Shown in pieces: positions 26,650 to 34,681 of a DNA stretch of 64,000 nucleotides; within the stretch, counting starts at the first letter, position 1; every line of letters starts with the position of its first letter. The DNA lies in contig JBDIBK010000002.1 of assembly GCA_039812845.1 (NCBI GenBank), positions 17,539 through 81,538 on the forward strand. Direction: 5' to 3'. The notes beneath the pieces are model-generated. The model was not told the origin of the DNA, did no database searches, and saw only the letters and a program-made list of their open reading frames with translations. The translations under genes were made by a program, and so were the position numbers. This DNA is from JACTMJ01 sp039812845 (lineage in GTDB: Bacteria; Acidobacteriota; Terriglobia; Bryobacterales; Bryobacteraceae).

Positions 26650-28233
26650 CTATCGGTAGGAGCGGTGGAGGTTCTTCCACTCCAGTCCGAAGCGCTGCAA
26701 GTACTTCCGCAGCCGGTCCGCGTCGTTGATGCTTTTCTTGCGGGAGCGGCTGCTGGCAAACAGCCTTCGCCCGGCTTCGGACAGGCTTCGCGAACGAATG
26801 CAGATCCGGATCACCTCCAGCAACTGCGTCTTCTGGAACAGATCCAATTGCTCGCGCATTTCCGCGGGAACAAGCTGCAACAGATCCTCTTCGCAAGTCT
26901 GCGTCGCCCACTCGTCGTAGAGTTTCTCGAATTCGGCCTTCACGAGATCGGTGGTGATCCCTTCGTCTGGAGACTCCACCGCCAGCCGCGAAATCGAGCG
27001 GTGCAAGTCTTCCAGGTTGCACTCCCAGCTTGATTGCCCGGCCGTGGCCATTTCGAGATACTTCCGCTTGGCCGGTCCGCGGAAGCGCAAGGGCGTCGAA
27101 AACTCCACGAACTGCTGGTTAATCTCGTCGTCAAGGTACGCGGCAAAATCCTCCAGACGTTCTACCAGCGGGAGCAAGGCAAATTCCCATGTGGTAAGCC
27201 GCTCGGCAAGAGGCGCCAGAAAGCGGTGCTGCTGTGCCAGATCGTTCAGATTCGCTCGCGTCGTTGCGATCAGTTGGAACTCGCACGGGAGGCCCGGCAT
27301 CTCCCGCGCCAGCGCGCCGAACTGAATCGTTTCCTCGATCGCGATCTGGTCTTCCGGCGGCAGGCTCTCGATATTGCGCAGCAGCAGGACGCCGGCGTTT
27401 CCCGTTCCTTTCGTCACCGACACGCTGGCGGGCAGTTCTCCGGGGCCCAGGCTGGTGAACGCGCGCAGGAGCTGCGAGATCTGGCCCGGCCGCAGTTGCC
27501 GGCTGTCCGCCTCAACCAGTGGGCCGTCCAGCAGGCTCCGCTCGCGCTTCGTCTCGAAGAATCGGCGCGCCAGTGTTGATTTGCCGGTACCACGCCGGCC
27601 TGAAATCACCAGTGGCAGATTCCGCCGCGCCAGCACGGACCCCATCCGCCGGATCGTGCCATTAAAGTGCGGGCTCCGCGTCTCCACGCCGCCCTTCAGC
27701 GAACGCTCGATCAAGGTGGAACTGGCCGATTCCCCCATCAAGCGGTCCACGGACGCGCCCGGCCGCACGTCGATGATCTCGTAGCTGCCCAGGATATCTT
27801 CGAGATTCAACGGCATTCGCGACTGAATCAGGCGTGCCGGGGCAATGCCCTTGCTGGCGAGAAAGATCAGCGCCAATTGCGCGGGCACCGCGAGATTGCT
27901 CACATGGAGGAAATATTCCTCCGCATCGATCGAAAACCGGTAGTTGGCGACGAAGTCGGTGAGCGCCTTCAGCGAGGAACTGAAGTCCTGAAGAGTTGCC
28001 GTATTCATCTCCCAGGATCGGATGTCCGTCTCCGGGCTGGCTGTCAGCAGATCCTCGACGATTCCGCCCGCAAGCGACCCGTCCTTCTCTTCATAGATCA
28101 GATCGAAACGATCAATAGAGAAGTCGTGATGTTGAGATATCGATATCGTGGGTCGCCATGAACCCCAACGATCTTGCTTCTTGGACGCATCCAGATTCGG
28201 GTCCAGAAGCCCGATGACCACCCGTTTTTTCAT
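26650..28233 (-). CDS. RtcR-like CARF-AAA+ protein with degenerate motifs
   Basis: The 527-residue protein aligns by eye with RtcR, the CARF-domain sigma-54 activator of the RNA-repair (rtcBA) operon: the N-terminus MKKRVVIGLLDPNLD...RWGSWRPTISISQH and the C-terminus (SLSEAGRRLFASSRS, then NDADRLRKYLQRFGLEW) are clearly shared. Key parts are lost. The CARF ligand segment ITTGTH of E. coli RtcR is VSNLAV here (residues 111-116). There is no GAFTGA loop. Walker B is GVLLLRNI (281-288) instead of LFLDEI, and the FREDLYARI finger region is FLAPLAERL. Walker A (GRRGTGKS, 212-219) is intact. No rtcB or rtcA is nearby. It may be a non-activating paralogue or a decaying gene, though the frame is fully open. 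Confidence 0.88.
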   Translation of the reverse strand: MKKRVVIGLLDPNLDASKKQDRWGSWRPTISISQHHDFSIDRFDLIYEEKDGSLAGGIVEDLLTASPETDIRSWEMNTATLQDFSSSLKALTDFVANYRFSIDAEEYFLHVSNLAVPAQLALIFLASKGIAPARLIQSRMPLNLEDILGSYEIIDVRPGASVDRLMGESASSTLIERSLKGGVETRSPHFNGTIRRMGSVLARRNLPLVISGRRGTGKSTLARRFFETKRERSLLDGPLVEADSRQLRPGQISQLLRAFTSLGPGELPASVSVTKGTGNAGVLLLRNIESLPPEDQIAIEETIQFGALAREMPGLPCEFQLIATTRANLNDLAQQHRFLAPLAERLTTWEFALLPLVERLEDFAAYLDDEINQQFVEFSTPLRFRGPAKRKYLEMATAGQSSWECNLEDLHRSISRLAVESPDEGITTDLVKAEFEKLYDEWATQTCEEDLLQLVPAEMREQLDLFQKTQLLEVIRICIRSRSLSEAGRRLFASSRSRKKSINDADRLRKYLQRFGLEWKNLHRSYR

Positions 28234-28753
28234 GACTTGTCTTCACATTATGTCATTAGAAGGAGGAATTCGATAGCGATATTTATAAAATTGATTGCAA
28301 ACTCTGCCAACCAATCTGTCCTCTTCGTCGCCGCCTCCATCCATATCTTACTGAAATACCGCTATATTGGAAGCATCGCCCGCCGATTCAGTCGAAATGC
28401 GGCTGGCCGCACGCCGAAACGCTCGTGAATTCTCGCGGATCGGGCGTCGCTAGAGTCCGCCGATTCGTCGCCGAGGCAGTTCCGACTGCCCCACATGGTA
28501 CTACAGTACGCCGCCTTCGCGCAGGCAAACTGGAAGGATTCCCTGCCTTCCGTGTGATAAGTTCCTCCTCCGGGTGGAACGGTTCCGGAACCGCCTGTTT
28601 CGAAACCATTCGCGGCCAAATCATGCATGCTGTGTGGCGGAACCGGGAGGAATCGCGTTAGACTGGATGGTGTTGCGGCGTTCCTCGCGCCGCGCCAGTC
28701 GGGTGGGAGAACTCTCGCCCGCGGCTTCAGCAATAGAAGTTCGGTTTGCCTTG
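28234..28753. other. Gene-free region between the RtcR-like gene and tRNA-Leu
   Basis: About 520 bases without a credible gene. The first 150 bases next to the RtcR-like start are clearly AT-rich (for example GATATTTATAAAATTGATTG near 28277) and probably hold its promoter. A perfect 14-base palindrome CGGTTCCGGAACCG is at 28580-28593. I found no convincing -24/-12 promoter. An open frame on the minus strand running through the tRNA is rejected as spurious. Confidence 0.5.
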
Positions 28754-28837
28754 CGGAGATGGCGGAATTGGCAGACGCGCTAGCTTGAGGTGCTAGTGGG
28801 GAGACCCGTGCAGGTTCAAGTCCTGTTCTCCGCACCA
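28754..28837 (+). tRNA. tRNA-Leu (anticodon GAG)
   Basis: The sequence folds as a class II tRNA: acceptor GCGGAGA pairs with TCTCCGC, the D-arm contains GGCGGAATTGGCAGACGC, and the anticodon stem CTAGC/GCTAG encloses the loop TTGAGGT with anticodon GAG at 28788-28790. A variable arm (TGGGGAGACCCG) and T-arm AGGTTCAAGTCCT follow. CCA is encoded at the 3' end (28835-28837). It decodes CUC and CUU. A strong terminator follows directly. Confidence 0.97.
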
Positions 28838-28843
28838 TACACG

Positions 28844-28870
28844 AAAAAAGACCCGCACGGGTCTTTTTTT
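28844..28870 (+). terminator. Intrinsic terminator after tRNA-Leu
   Basis: AAAAAAGACCCG-CA-CGGGTCTTTTTTT forms a perfect stem ending in a run of seven Ts. It lies seven bases after the tRNA CCA end. The A-run makes it work on both strands in principle. Confidence 0.92.
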
Positions 28871-28935
28871 CTTGGGCGGAACCGGCGCTTGAAGGCCCGC
28901 CGCGGTGCATGCGATTAGACTGGTTCATTCACGCG

Positions 28936-28962
28936 AAAACGGCCCCGCTCCCGCGAGGCCGT
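28936..28962 (-). terminator. Terminator after the PEP-CTERM gene
   Basis: On the minus strand ACGGCC, a GC-rich loop and GGCCGT form a hairpin that is followed by TTTTC. It lies about 50 bases beyond the stop of the minus-strand PEP-CTERM gene. Confidence 0.6.
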
Positions 28963-29014
28963 CTTCGATACATTCCGATTTGCTGGGGGGCTTCACCAGC
29001 GCCTCAGGCGCAGG

Positions 29015-29665
29015 CTATGCGCTGCGCTGTCTGCGGTACCGGGCAATCCCGAGCATCGCCATTCCCGCGCTCAGCATGAGCCAGGTCGACGGCTCAGGCA
29101 CGTTCTCGCCGGTATCCGGCACGCCCGGAACCATTGCCAGCACTTTTGCGCTGCCCCCGGTTCCAGTGATTGACTTGATCCGCCCAGCCATTGGGGCAAA
29201 GCTCGCCTCCGTAAAAGTGCGCCCAGAGGCGGCGTAATCGAAAATCACCGATGTGCTCGTGATCGCGTTGTTGCCCTGAGTGCCAAACCCGAAACCGACC
29301 GTGAAACTCCCGGCAGGCAGACCTTGCACGCCGTTCAGGTTATTGTCGTTGCTTCCGCACTGAATCGTCCCGCCGGGAACGACACAGACCGTTGAGACTT
29401 CCGCCCCGGAGAACATGCCGCTCGTGATCCCGGTGACACCGCCGTTCACGTTGAAGAAGAAGCCGGTGATGTCTCCCAAAGACTTTCCGGGATCCATCTG
29501 CAAATCAAATTGAATCTTGCTGCTGCCGATATCCGTCACTTCCACAAGCAAGCCCACGTTCTCCACCGGCGTCGTCGCCGGGAGCAGCTCCCAAATCACC
29601 GAAGCCGAAGCATTCCCAATTAGCAGGCACGTCCCCAGAGCCAGTGCCAAAAAAGATCGTTGCAT
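29015..29665 (-). CDS. PEP-CTERM sorted secreted protein
   Basis: The 216-residue protein has a signal peptide (MQRSFLALALGTCLLIGNASA), a glycine- and serine-rich beta body with few charged residues, and a C-terminal sorting tag: VPEPSTW, then a hydrophobic helix (LMLSAGMAMLGIA) and RYRRQRSA. Exosortase recognises this tag, removes it and delivers the protein to the surface or extracellular polysaccharide. No exosortase gene is in the window. A GAAGG ribosome site lies ten bases ahead of the ATG at 29665. A small AAACC-N6-GGTTT inverted repeat is at 29688-29703. The body resembles no family that I know. Confidence 0.9.
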   Translation of the reverse strand: MQRSFLALALGTCLLIGNASASVIWELLPATTPVENVGLLVEVTDIGSSKIQFDLQMDPGKSLGDITGFFFNVNGGVTGITSGMFSGAEVSTVCVVPGGTIQCGSNDNNLNGVQGLPAGSFTVGFGFGTQGNNAITSTSVIFDYAASGRTFTEASFAPMAGRIKSITGTGGSAKVLAMVPGVPDTGENVPEPSTWLMLSAGMAMLGIARYRRQRSA

Positions 29666-29965
29666 TACCTCAGTACCTTCTTTCTAAACCGCCTAAGGTT
29701 TGGCTCCATTTTAGCCGATTGAGAAAGTAGGTGGCACGATACGGGCCGAAATGAGACGTATAGTACGAACTCCCAAAAGAGGCACATCAGACAACATTGA
29801 GGCACGCATCGTCTTTCTTTTTAATGCTTTGCATTTAGTATAAGAGAATGGAACCTGTCAGAGAAGGCGAGCGAAGCTCCAAGAGGAGTTCGGTGGACGG
29901 AGATCGAACCTGGTGGTTGAAGTGCAGAGGAGACTGAATATTCGTATAAGACGATCTAGGCTTTG
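29666..29965. other. AT-rich intergenic region upstream of the PEP-CTERM gene
   Basis: 300 bases without a gene, distinctly richer in A and T than the flanks around 29760-29850 (for example TTTAATGCTTTGCATTTAG). It lies between the PEP-CTERM start and the lptB stop, both read on the minus strand, so it should hold the PEP-CTERM promoter and the end of the lpt transcript. I see no clear terminator. Confidence 0.5.
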
Positions 29966-30715
29966 CTATCCCACTTCGCGCCAGCCATTGCCCGCCAGCG
30001 AGAAGTTTTCCCCGAGATACACGCGCCGCACTTCCGGATCCCGGCCTAGCGCATCGGGAGTGCCCGCCCGGAAGATTCGCCCTTCGTTGATAATGTAGGC
30101 GCGGTCCGTGACGGCCAGGGTCACCGCGACATTGTGGTCGGTAATCAGGATGCCGATGCCGCTCCGCTTCAGCTCGAAAATGATGTCCTGCAGTTCCGCC
30201 ACCTGAATGGGATCGATGCCGGAGAACGGCTCATCCAGCAGCAGGAAATGCGGATCGATCACTAGGGAACGCGCAATCTCCACCCGCCGCCGCTCCCCGC
30301 CGGAAAGCATATATCCCTGGCTCTTGCGCACGCGTTCGAGGCCCAGTTGCTCCAGCAGCCGCTCCATCTTCGTTTCGCGTTCTTCGCGGCGCAACGGCAG
30401 GGTCTCCAGAATCGCCATCAGATTCTGTTCCACGGTGAGCTTGCGGAACACGGAGGGCTCCTGCGGCAGGTAGCTGATGCCCCGGCGCGCCCGCTGGTAC
30501 ATCGGCAGGTCCGTAATGTCCTCGCCGTCCAATAGCACCTGGCCGGAATCGGGCGTCACCAGGCCCACGATCATGTAGAACGAGGTCGTCTTCCCCGCCC
30601 CGTTTGGGCCCAGCAGGCCCACCACCTCGCCGCGCTCCATCGAGACCGACAGATCGTGCACCACGCGGCGGCGCTGGTAGGTCTTGGAGATTTCGATGGC
30701 CTGAAGCTGCTGCAT
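29966..30715 (-). CDS. lptB: Lipopolysaccharide export ATPase LptB
   Basis: This 249-residue ABC ATPase has Walker A GPNGAGKTT, the Q-loop region SYLPQEPSVFRKLTVEQNLMAI, the signature LSGGERRRVEIARSL, Walker B FLLLDEPFSGIDP and the switch histidine in LITDHNV. The PQEPSVFRKL segment is characteristic of LptB rather than other ABC proteins. It powers extraction of lipopolysaccharide from the inner membrane with LptF and LptG, which are not in this window. The upstream gene, an LptC/OstA-like protein, ends two bases before its start. Confidence 0.95.
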   Translation of the reverse strand: MQQLQAIEISKTYQRRRVVHDLSVSMERGEVVGLLGPNGAGKTTSFYMIVGLVTPDSGQVLLDGEDITDLPMYQRARRGISYLPQEPSVFRKLTVEQNLMAILETLPLRREERETKMERLLEQLGLERVRKSQGYMLSGGERRRVEIARSLVIDPHFLLLDEPFSGIDPIQVAELQDIIFELKRSGIGILITDHNVAVTLAVTDRAYIINEGRIFRAGTPDALGRDPEVRRVYLGENFSLAGNGWREVG

Positions 30716-30717
30716 GG

Positions 30718-33042
30718 CTATTTGCGGCGAATCACGCTGACAGCCGGAACGGCATCGCCGCTCTCCACAATCAGCCGGTCCTCATTCGAGAAATAGGTGA
30801 GACGGCGGCCGCGCGTGGCCCCTTCCTTCTGATCGTCGAAGAACGGCTCTCCACCGTACAGAACCATCTTCTCATCCGCCGGATAATATTCGGCATGCTC
30901 TCCGCCGCCGCGGCGGATATTTCCGGGTTCTTCAATCAGGATGCGCGCGTTTCCGTCCGCGAACGCTTTCTCCAGTTCCGTTTCGCCCGACGGCGTTTCC
31001 TTCAGGTGCATGCGCATGCGGTCCGAATCCACCGAAAGCAGCGCCCGCCGCATGCGGACCTTCCCTTCGTACAGCGCAATCTTATCGGAATCCTGGTACC
31101 GCATCTTCGCGCTATGGATGAGTGTGTAGATCTTCGCTCCCGCCCCGGCGGGCTTGGGCGCGGGCGGCTTCGCGCCTTCCGCTGGCTTGGCGTCCTTGGG
31201 GGCCTGTTTCCGCTCCTCGATCTGCGAAAACACATTGCCGTCGCCCGCGAGCGTTTTCGCCTCGCGGTCAATCACCGCCGCATCCGCGTGCAGGCGGTTC
31301 GCACCCTGCCAAAGCTTGGCGTTGCCTTCATAGCGGATCCATTGGTTTCCGTTCCGGGTCGTCATGCGCGCGGCGGTCGCCTGCAGCGTCTCCTCCCCGC
31401 CCGGCAGCCCGAACTCGTTCCGATTCGCCGCGCTTGCCGGCTTCGGTTCCGGCTTCCGGGTGGAAATCACGTGCCCTTCGGCCAGCAGGTCTCCGCTCGG
31501 TTCCGCCGTGCGGATGCGGTCCGCCTGCAAGGAACCCGTTGCATCCCAAAGCTGTGCGTTCCCTTCGAGCAGATTGTATTTTTCGGCCTGATTCAGCATC
31601 GCGGAGCTGGCCTTGCCCCGCCGCTCCCCCTCGTTGAACTCGAAGCTCCCCGACTGCTTCATCCATTGCATCTCGCCGCTCTTGACGTCGAACCGCGCCT
31701 CGAGCGTTTCAGACCGGGTATGGAGCGGCGCGGGCACCGGCGCTTTCCGCTTGCGCGCCTCGGCAACCGCGGCGGCCGAGGGCTGGGATTCCGTTCTCGC
31801 CTTCGACGCCTCAAAGCGCTCGAGAACATTCTCCGCGCCATAGTGGGCAATCATGCGGTCGGCGTACAGCTTCCGCTCCCTCTGTGCGGCATTCGCGGGA
31901 AGAAACGTGAGGCTGCCCGGCGCATGGGTCAGCAGACGCTCCGCCTCCGATCCGCCCGGACGCATCTGCACTTCCACCACATCGGCTTCCAGCACCCGCC
32001 GCGGCAGCGTGGCCGCGCTCTTCCCGAGCGGGGTGGAGCGCACCGTAGCGCCTCCATGCGCGAACGCTTTTTCCATCTCCGGATCTTCCGTGCCCTCTCG
32101 AAAAATCAGGTTCATCCGCGTCGAGCGCACTTCATTGCGCGAACCCGGGGTCAGCGTTTCCACCCGGCTATTGCCATCGCCGAAAATCTCCGCGAGGGTG
32201 CCATCCTCCCGGTACTTCAGCTCGGCGAACTGCGCTCCAAATGCCAGCTCCCGGTTCGGGTATTTGTCCAGCCCGGAGACGTTCCGCGCTTCCACCCGGT
32301 GAATCTCCCCATCCTTCAGCTCAATCGTCGCGTCCCCAGCATCCATCGCGAGTTTCCGCCGCTCCATCCGCGTCGGGCCGGCCATTTCGATCTTGGAATA
32401 CACTTCGAAATAGATCGCGTGCGCCGCCGAAACCGTCGTGGGGAATGCCGCCCCGTCCTTCACCAGAGTGAGGCGCACATCCTTGTTGAGCGTCACCTCC
32501 TTCGCCTGCGGATCATAGAGCGCCCCGACCGCGTCCCCGAAGCCCTCCGCGAACTGAAAGTAGGTCTTCTCGTCCGTTCTCGCCTTGCCGCTTTCCGTAT
32601 CGAAATGGACTTTCGATGAGCGGATCGTCATTGGCCGCTCCGGCATGGGCCGCCCGTCGTTGGGTACCCGCATGACGATCTCGACTTCGCCCTCCGAGTA
32701 CATCGTCTTCGAGCGGATATCGACGTCGGCCCGCTTGCTCTTCACAAGGTCGTATGCGCTGGGGTCGCCGCCGAAAATCTTGAGATCCACGTCCACCAGT
32801 TCCACGCGCGACGGCTGCTGGATCATCCGGTATTCCCTGGCGGAGATCTCCACCATCGGCTTGCCGTCCACGTTGTGGGTCCACTGCCACCGGTCGGCCG
32901 TGCCGGCGACGCCCTTGGGCAAGGGCGGGGGTGCGGGCGTCGCGTTCGCGGCGGAGCGCTGCCGCTGGTAGTAATAAACGACGCCGGTGCCAAGAGAGAG
33001 GGCGAGGAAGAGGAAGGCGATCAGGCGCCCGAGCCTGCGCAT
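30718..33042 (-). CDS. LptC/OstA-like lipopolysaccharide transport protein (long form)
   Basis: The 774-residue product begins with a single membrane anchor (LIAFLFLALSLGTGVVYYYQR) and an LptC-like beta jelly roll. Further beta-rich OstA-like (LptA/LptD N-terminal) segments follow, seen as repeated short units such as AKLWQGANRLHADAAVIDRE, YEGKVRMRRALLSVDSDRM and ADGNARILIEE. LptC (about 190 residues) and LptA (about 185) are separate proteins in proteobacteria. Here the anchor and an extended series of jelly rolls appear in one chain, which could form the whole periplasmic lipid bridge. Position immediately before lptB supports this. Assignment of individual domains needs structure comparison. 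Confidence 0.85.
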   Translation of the reverse strand: MRRLGRLIAFLFLALSLGTGVVYYYQRQRSAANATPAPPPLPKGVAGTADRWQWTHNVDGKPMVEISAREYRMIQQPSRVELVDVDLKIFGGDPSAYDLVKSKRADVDIRSKTMYSEGEVEIVMRVPNDGRPMPERPMTIRSSKVHFDTESGKARTDEKTYFQFAEGFGDAVGALYDPQAKEVTLNKDVRLTLVKDGAAFPTTVSAAHAIYFEVYSKIEMAGPTRMERRKLAMDAGDATIELKDGEIHRVEARNVSGLDKYPNRELAFGAQFAELKYREDGTLAEIFGDGNSRVETLTPGSRNEVRSTRMNLIFREGTEDPEMEKAFAHGGATVRSTPLGKSAATLPRRVLEADVVEVQMRPGGSEAERLLTHAPGSLTFLPANAAQRERKLYADRMIAHYGAENVLERFEASKARTESQPSAAAVAEARKRKAPVPAPLHTRSETLEARFDVKSGEMQWMKQSGSFEFNEGERRGKASSAMLNQAEKYNLLEGNAQLWDATGSLQADRIRTAEPSGDLLAEGHVISTRKPEPKPASAANRNEFGLPGGEETLQATAARMTTRNGNQWIRYEGNAKLWQGANRLHADAAVIDREAKTLAGDGNVFSQIEERKQAPKDAKPAEGAKPPAPKPAGAGAKIYTLIHSAKMRYQDSDKIALYEGKVRMRRALLSVDSDRMRMHLKETPSGETELEKAFADGNARILIEEPGNIRRGGGEHAEYYPADEKMVLYGGEPFFDDQKEGATRGRRLTYFSNEDRLIVESGDAVPAVSVIRRK

Positions 33043-33126
33043 GCTGCTCTCAGAATAGCATCCGTCGTCGTTCCGCTACCTGCCTGTGGCCCAGGCTGGC
33101 CATCAGTCCAGCGATCAACCCAGAAA

Positions 33127-34113
33127 TCAGCCCAGTGTGTTGGCTTCCGTGGAGGGAGTCCGCGGCTTCGTTCCCCGGATAAATGCGCTCAAAAAGCGCC
33201 CGTCCACCTCATCGCGCATCGCTTCCACATCGAGACCGTTCTCTTCGAGGAAGGCCTTCGCGTCCTCCACACGATAGATCCGGGTGGGCTCCAAAGAGAC
33301 ATCCTCGAACCCGGCCGCGCGGAGCCTTGCCGCGTAGTCGTCCACCTCCAGCGCCCCGGCAATGCAGCCCACCCAGAGCATCACCTGCTTGCGGATCTCT
33401 TCGTGCATCTCTCCACGGGTCACGACATCGGAGACCGCGAAACGCCCGCCCGGCTTGAGCACCCGGAACGCCTCGCGCAGGACCGCGTCTTTATCCGCGG
33501 CGAGGTTGATCACACAGTTGGAGACGATCACATCCACATGGTTATCCGGCAGCGGAATATGCTCAATGTCCCCTTTCAGGAACTCCACGTTCGTGGCACC
33601 GGCCTGCCGCTGGTTCTCGCGCGCGAGTTCCAGCATCTCATCCGTCATGTCGAGGCCGTAGGCTTTCCCGCTCGGCCCCACGCGCTTGGCCGAGAGCAGC
33701 ACATCAATGCCGCCTCCGGAGCCCAAATCCAGCACGATTTCGCCCGTCTTCAGTTCCGCCAGCGCGGTGGGATTGCCGCAGCCGAGCGAGGCGAGCACCG
33801 CCTTCTCCGGCAGTTCCGCCTGCGTCACGGCGTCGTAGAGGTTGCGCGTAATCGGGTCCGCGTAGCGCGTCAATTGGTCGCCGCCGCAGCAGGAGGTCTG
33901 GAGCGGCCCCGGTTCGCTGCCACAGCAGGGCGTGCTTTGCTTCAGCGATGGCTTGGCGGCAACGGTCTCTCCGCAGCAGGGCGTATTGGATTTCAGCGTG
34001 CTCTCCGCCGTGCCCGTGCTGTCGCAACAAGCGGCGCCTTTTCCGGTCAACACTCGCCGCGCTTCCTCGGCGTACTTCTCTCGAACCACATCCTTAATCG
34101 ATTCGCTCGTCAT
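33127..34113 (-). CDS. arsM: Arsenite S-adenosylmethionine methyltransferase ArsM
   Basis: The 328-residue protein has a Rossmann methyltransferase core with SAM motif DLGSGGGIDV (residues 129-138). The three conserved arsenic-binding cysteines are at Cys112 (LGCGNP), Cys200 (SNCVINL) and Cys250 (VGCIAGAL). It methylates arsenite to volatile or less toxic forms. Between residues 29 and 76 there is an unusual insertion with four vicinal cysteine pairs (29-30, 46-47, 63-64, 75-76), three of them in a CCG motif with similar spacing. This looks like a tandem arsenic- or metal-binding tail. It lies nine bases after arsR in one operon. Confidence 0.95.
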   Translation of the reverse strand: MTSESIKDVVREKYAEEARRVLTGKGAACCDSTGTAESTLKSNTPCCGETVAAKPSLKQSTPCCGSEPGPLQTSCCGGDQLTRYADPITRNLYDAVTQAELPEKAVLASLGCGNPTALAELKTGEIVLDLGSGGGIDVLLSAKRVGPSGKAYGLDMTDEMLELARENQRQAGATNVEFLKGDIEHIPLPDNHVDVIVSNCVINLAADKDAVLREAFRVLKPGGRFAVSDVVTRGEMHEEIRKQVMLWVGCIAGALEVDDYAARLRAAGFEDVSLEPTRIYRVEDAKAFLEENGLDVEAMRDEVDGRFLSAFIRGTKPRTPSTEANTLG

Positions 34114-34122
34114 CCTCGCACC

Positions 34123-34566
34123 TCATCCCTTCTTCCCGGCACTTGGAGCATCCGGATCGCAGCATCCCCCATCGCCGCAATCGTTCCCGCTGGAGCCGGC
34201 CTTCGCTTGCCGCCGGCAAAGCTCCTCCGGGTCCGTCGCCAGGATCTCGGCGAGGGCGGCCCGGTCCCGCTTCCACTTCGGATCCGCGGTCAATTGCGCG
34301 CACAACGCGTCAACAATCGCTCGCACGGGCGCGGCCGCGAACTCCGTGGAGAGCCGGTAATAGATCCACCGGCCCGCTTTGCGGGATTCGACCAGGTCCG
34401 CCTGCCGCAGAATCGCCATGTGCTTGGAAACCGTGGAGGGTGCCAGTTGCAGCAGTTCCGTAATCTGGCACACACAGAGTTCCCGTTCGCCGCAGGCCAA
34501 TAACGCCCGCAGACGGTTCTCGTCGCCCAAGGCTTTCAGTGCCGCTAAGGTGTCTCGGAAGCTCAC
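34123..34566 (-). CDS. arsR: ArsR-family arsenic-responsive repressor
   Basis: A 147-residue winged-helix protein. The As(III) site is ELCVCQ, with Cys31 and Cys33 in the recognition-helix region, and Cys25 nearby. The wing follows at RWIYYRLS. The C-terminus carries extra cysteines (NDCGDGGCCDP) that may add metal-binding capacity. The start codon is a GTG at 34564-34566 with no Shine-Dalgarno. The predicted transcription start falls on or next to this GTG, so the mRNA may be leaderless. It should repress its own arsR-arsM operon by binding the inverted repeat just upstream and be released by arsenite. Confidence 0.95.
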   Translation of the reverse strand: MSFRDTLAALKALGDENRLRALLACGERELCVCQITELLQLAPSTVSKHMAILRQADLVESRKAGRWIYYRLSTEFAAAPVRAIVDALCAQLTADPKWKRDRAALAEILATDPEELCRRQAKAGSSGNDCGDGGCCDPDAPSAGKKG

Positions 34567-34571
34567 TGTCT

Positions 34572-34602
34572 ATATTTCGCCATATAACGAAATATCTGTC
34601 AA
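34572..34602 (-). promoter_or_regulatory. ars operon promoter with ArsR operator
   Basis: On the minus strand a perfect -35 TTGACA (34597-34602 on plus coordinates) is followed by ATATTTCG-N8-CGAAATAT, a perfect eight-base inverted repeat (34572-34595). The AT-rich end of this repeat provides a -10-like hexamer 18 or 19 bases from the -35. The repeat overlaps the spacer and -10, so bound ArsR would block RNA polymerase. Confidence 0.75.
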
Positions 34603-34603
34603 G

Positions 34604-34627
34604 AAAAAAGGCGGAGATTGCTCCGCC
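34604..34627 (-). terminator. Intrinsic terminator after speA
   Basis: On the minus strand GGCGGAG-CAAT-CTCCGCC is followed by TTTTTTC. It lies 54 bases after the speA stop and directly abuts the -35 of the ars promoter, so it insulates the ars operon from speA read-through. Confidence 0.85.
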
Positions 34628-34681
34628 CAGGGGAATCGGCGCTGACCGTCCCTATACCCTCACCCTTCGCGATTCCCTCGC

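Noticed and set aside
28362..28928. Minus-strand open frame of 188 codons running through the tRNA-Leu
   Set aside because: It reads antisense to the tRNA, and the GLEPARVSPLAPQASAS segment is a well-known artefact of tRNA-Leu antisense. It has no ribosome site.
32875..34503. Plus-strand open frame of 542 codons antisense to arsM and arsR
   Set aside because: It is antisense to clearly coding genes and has no family features.
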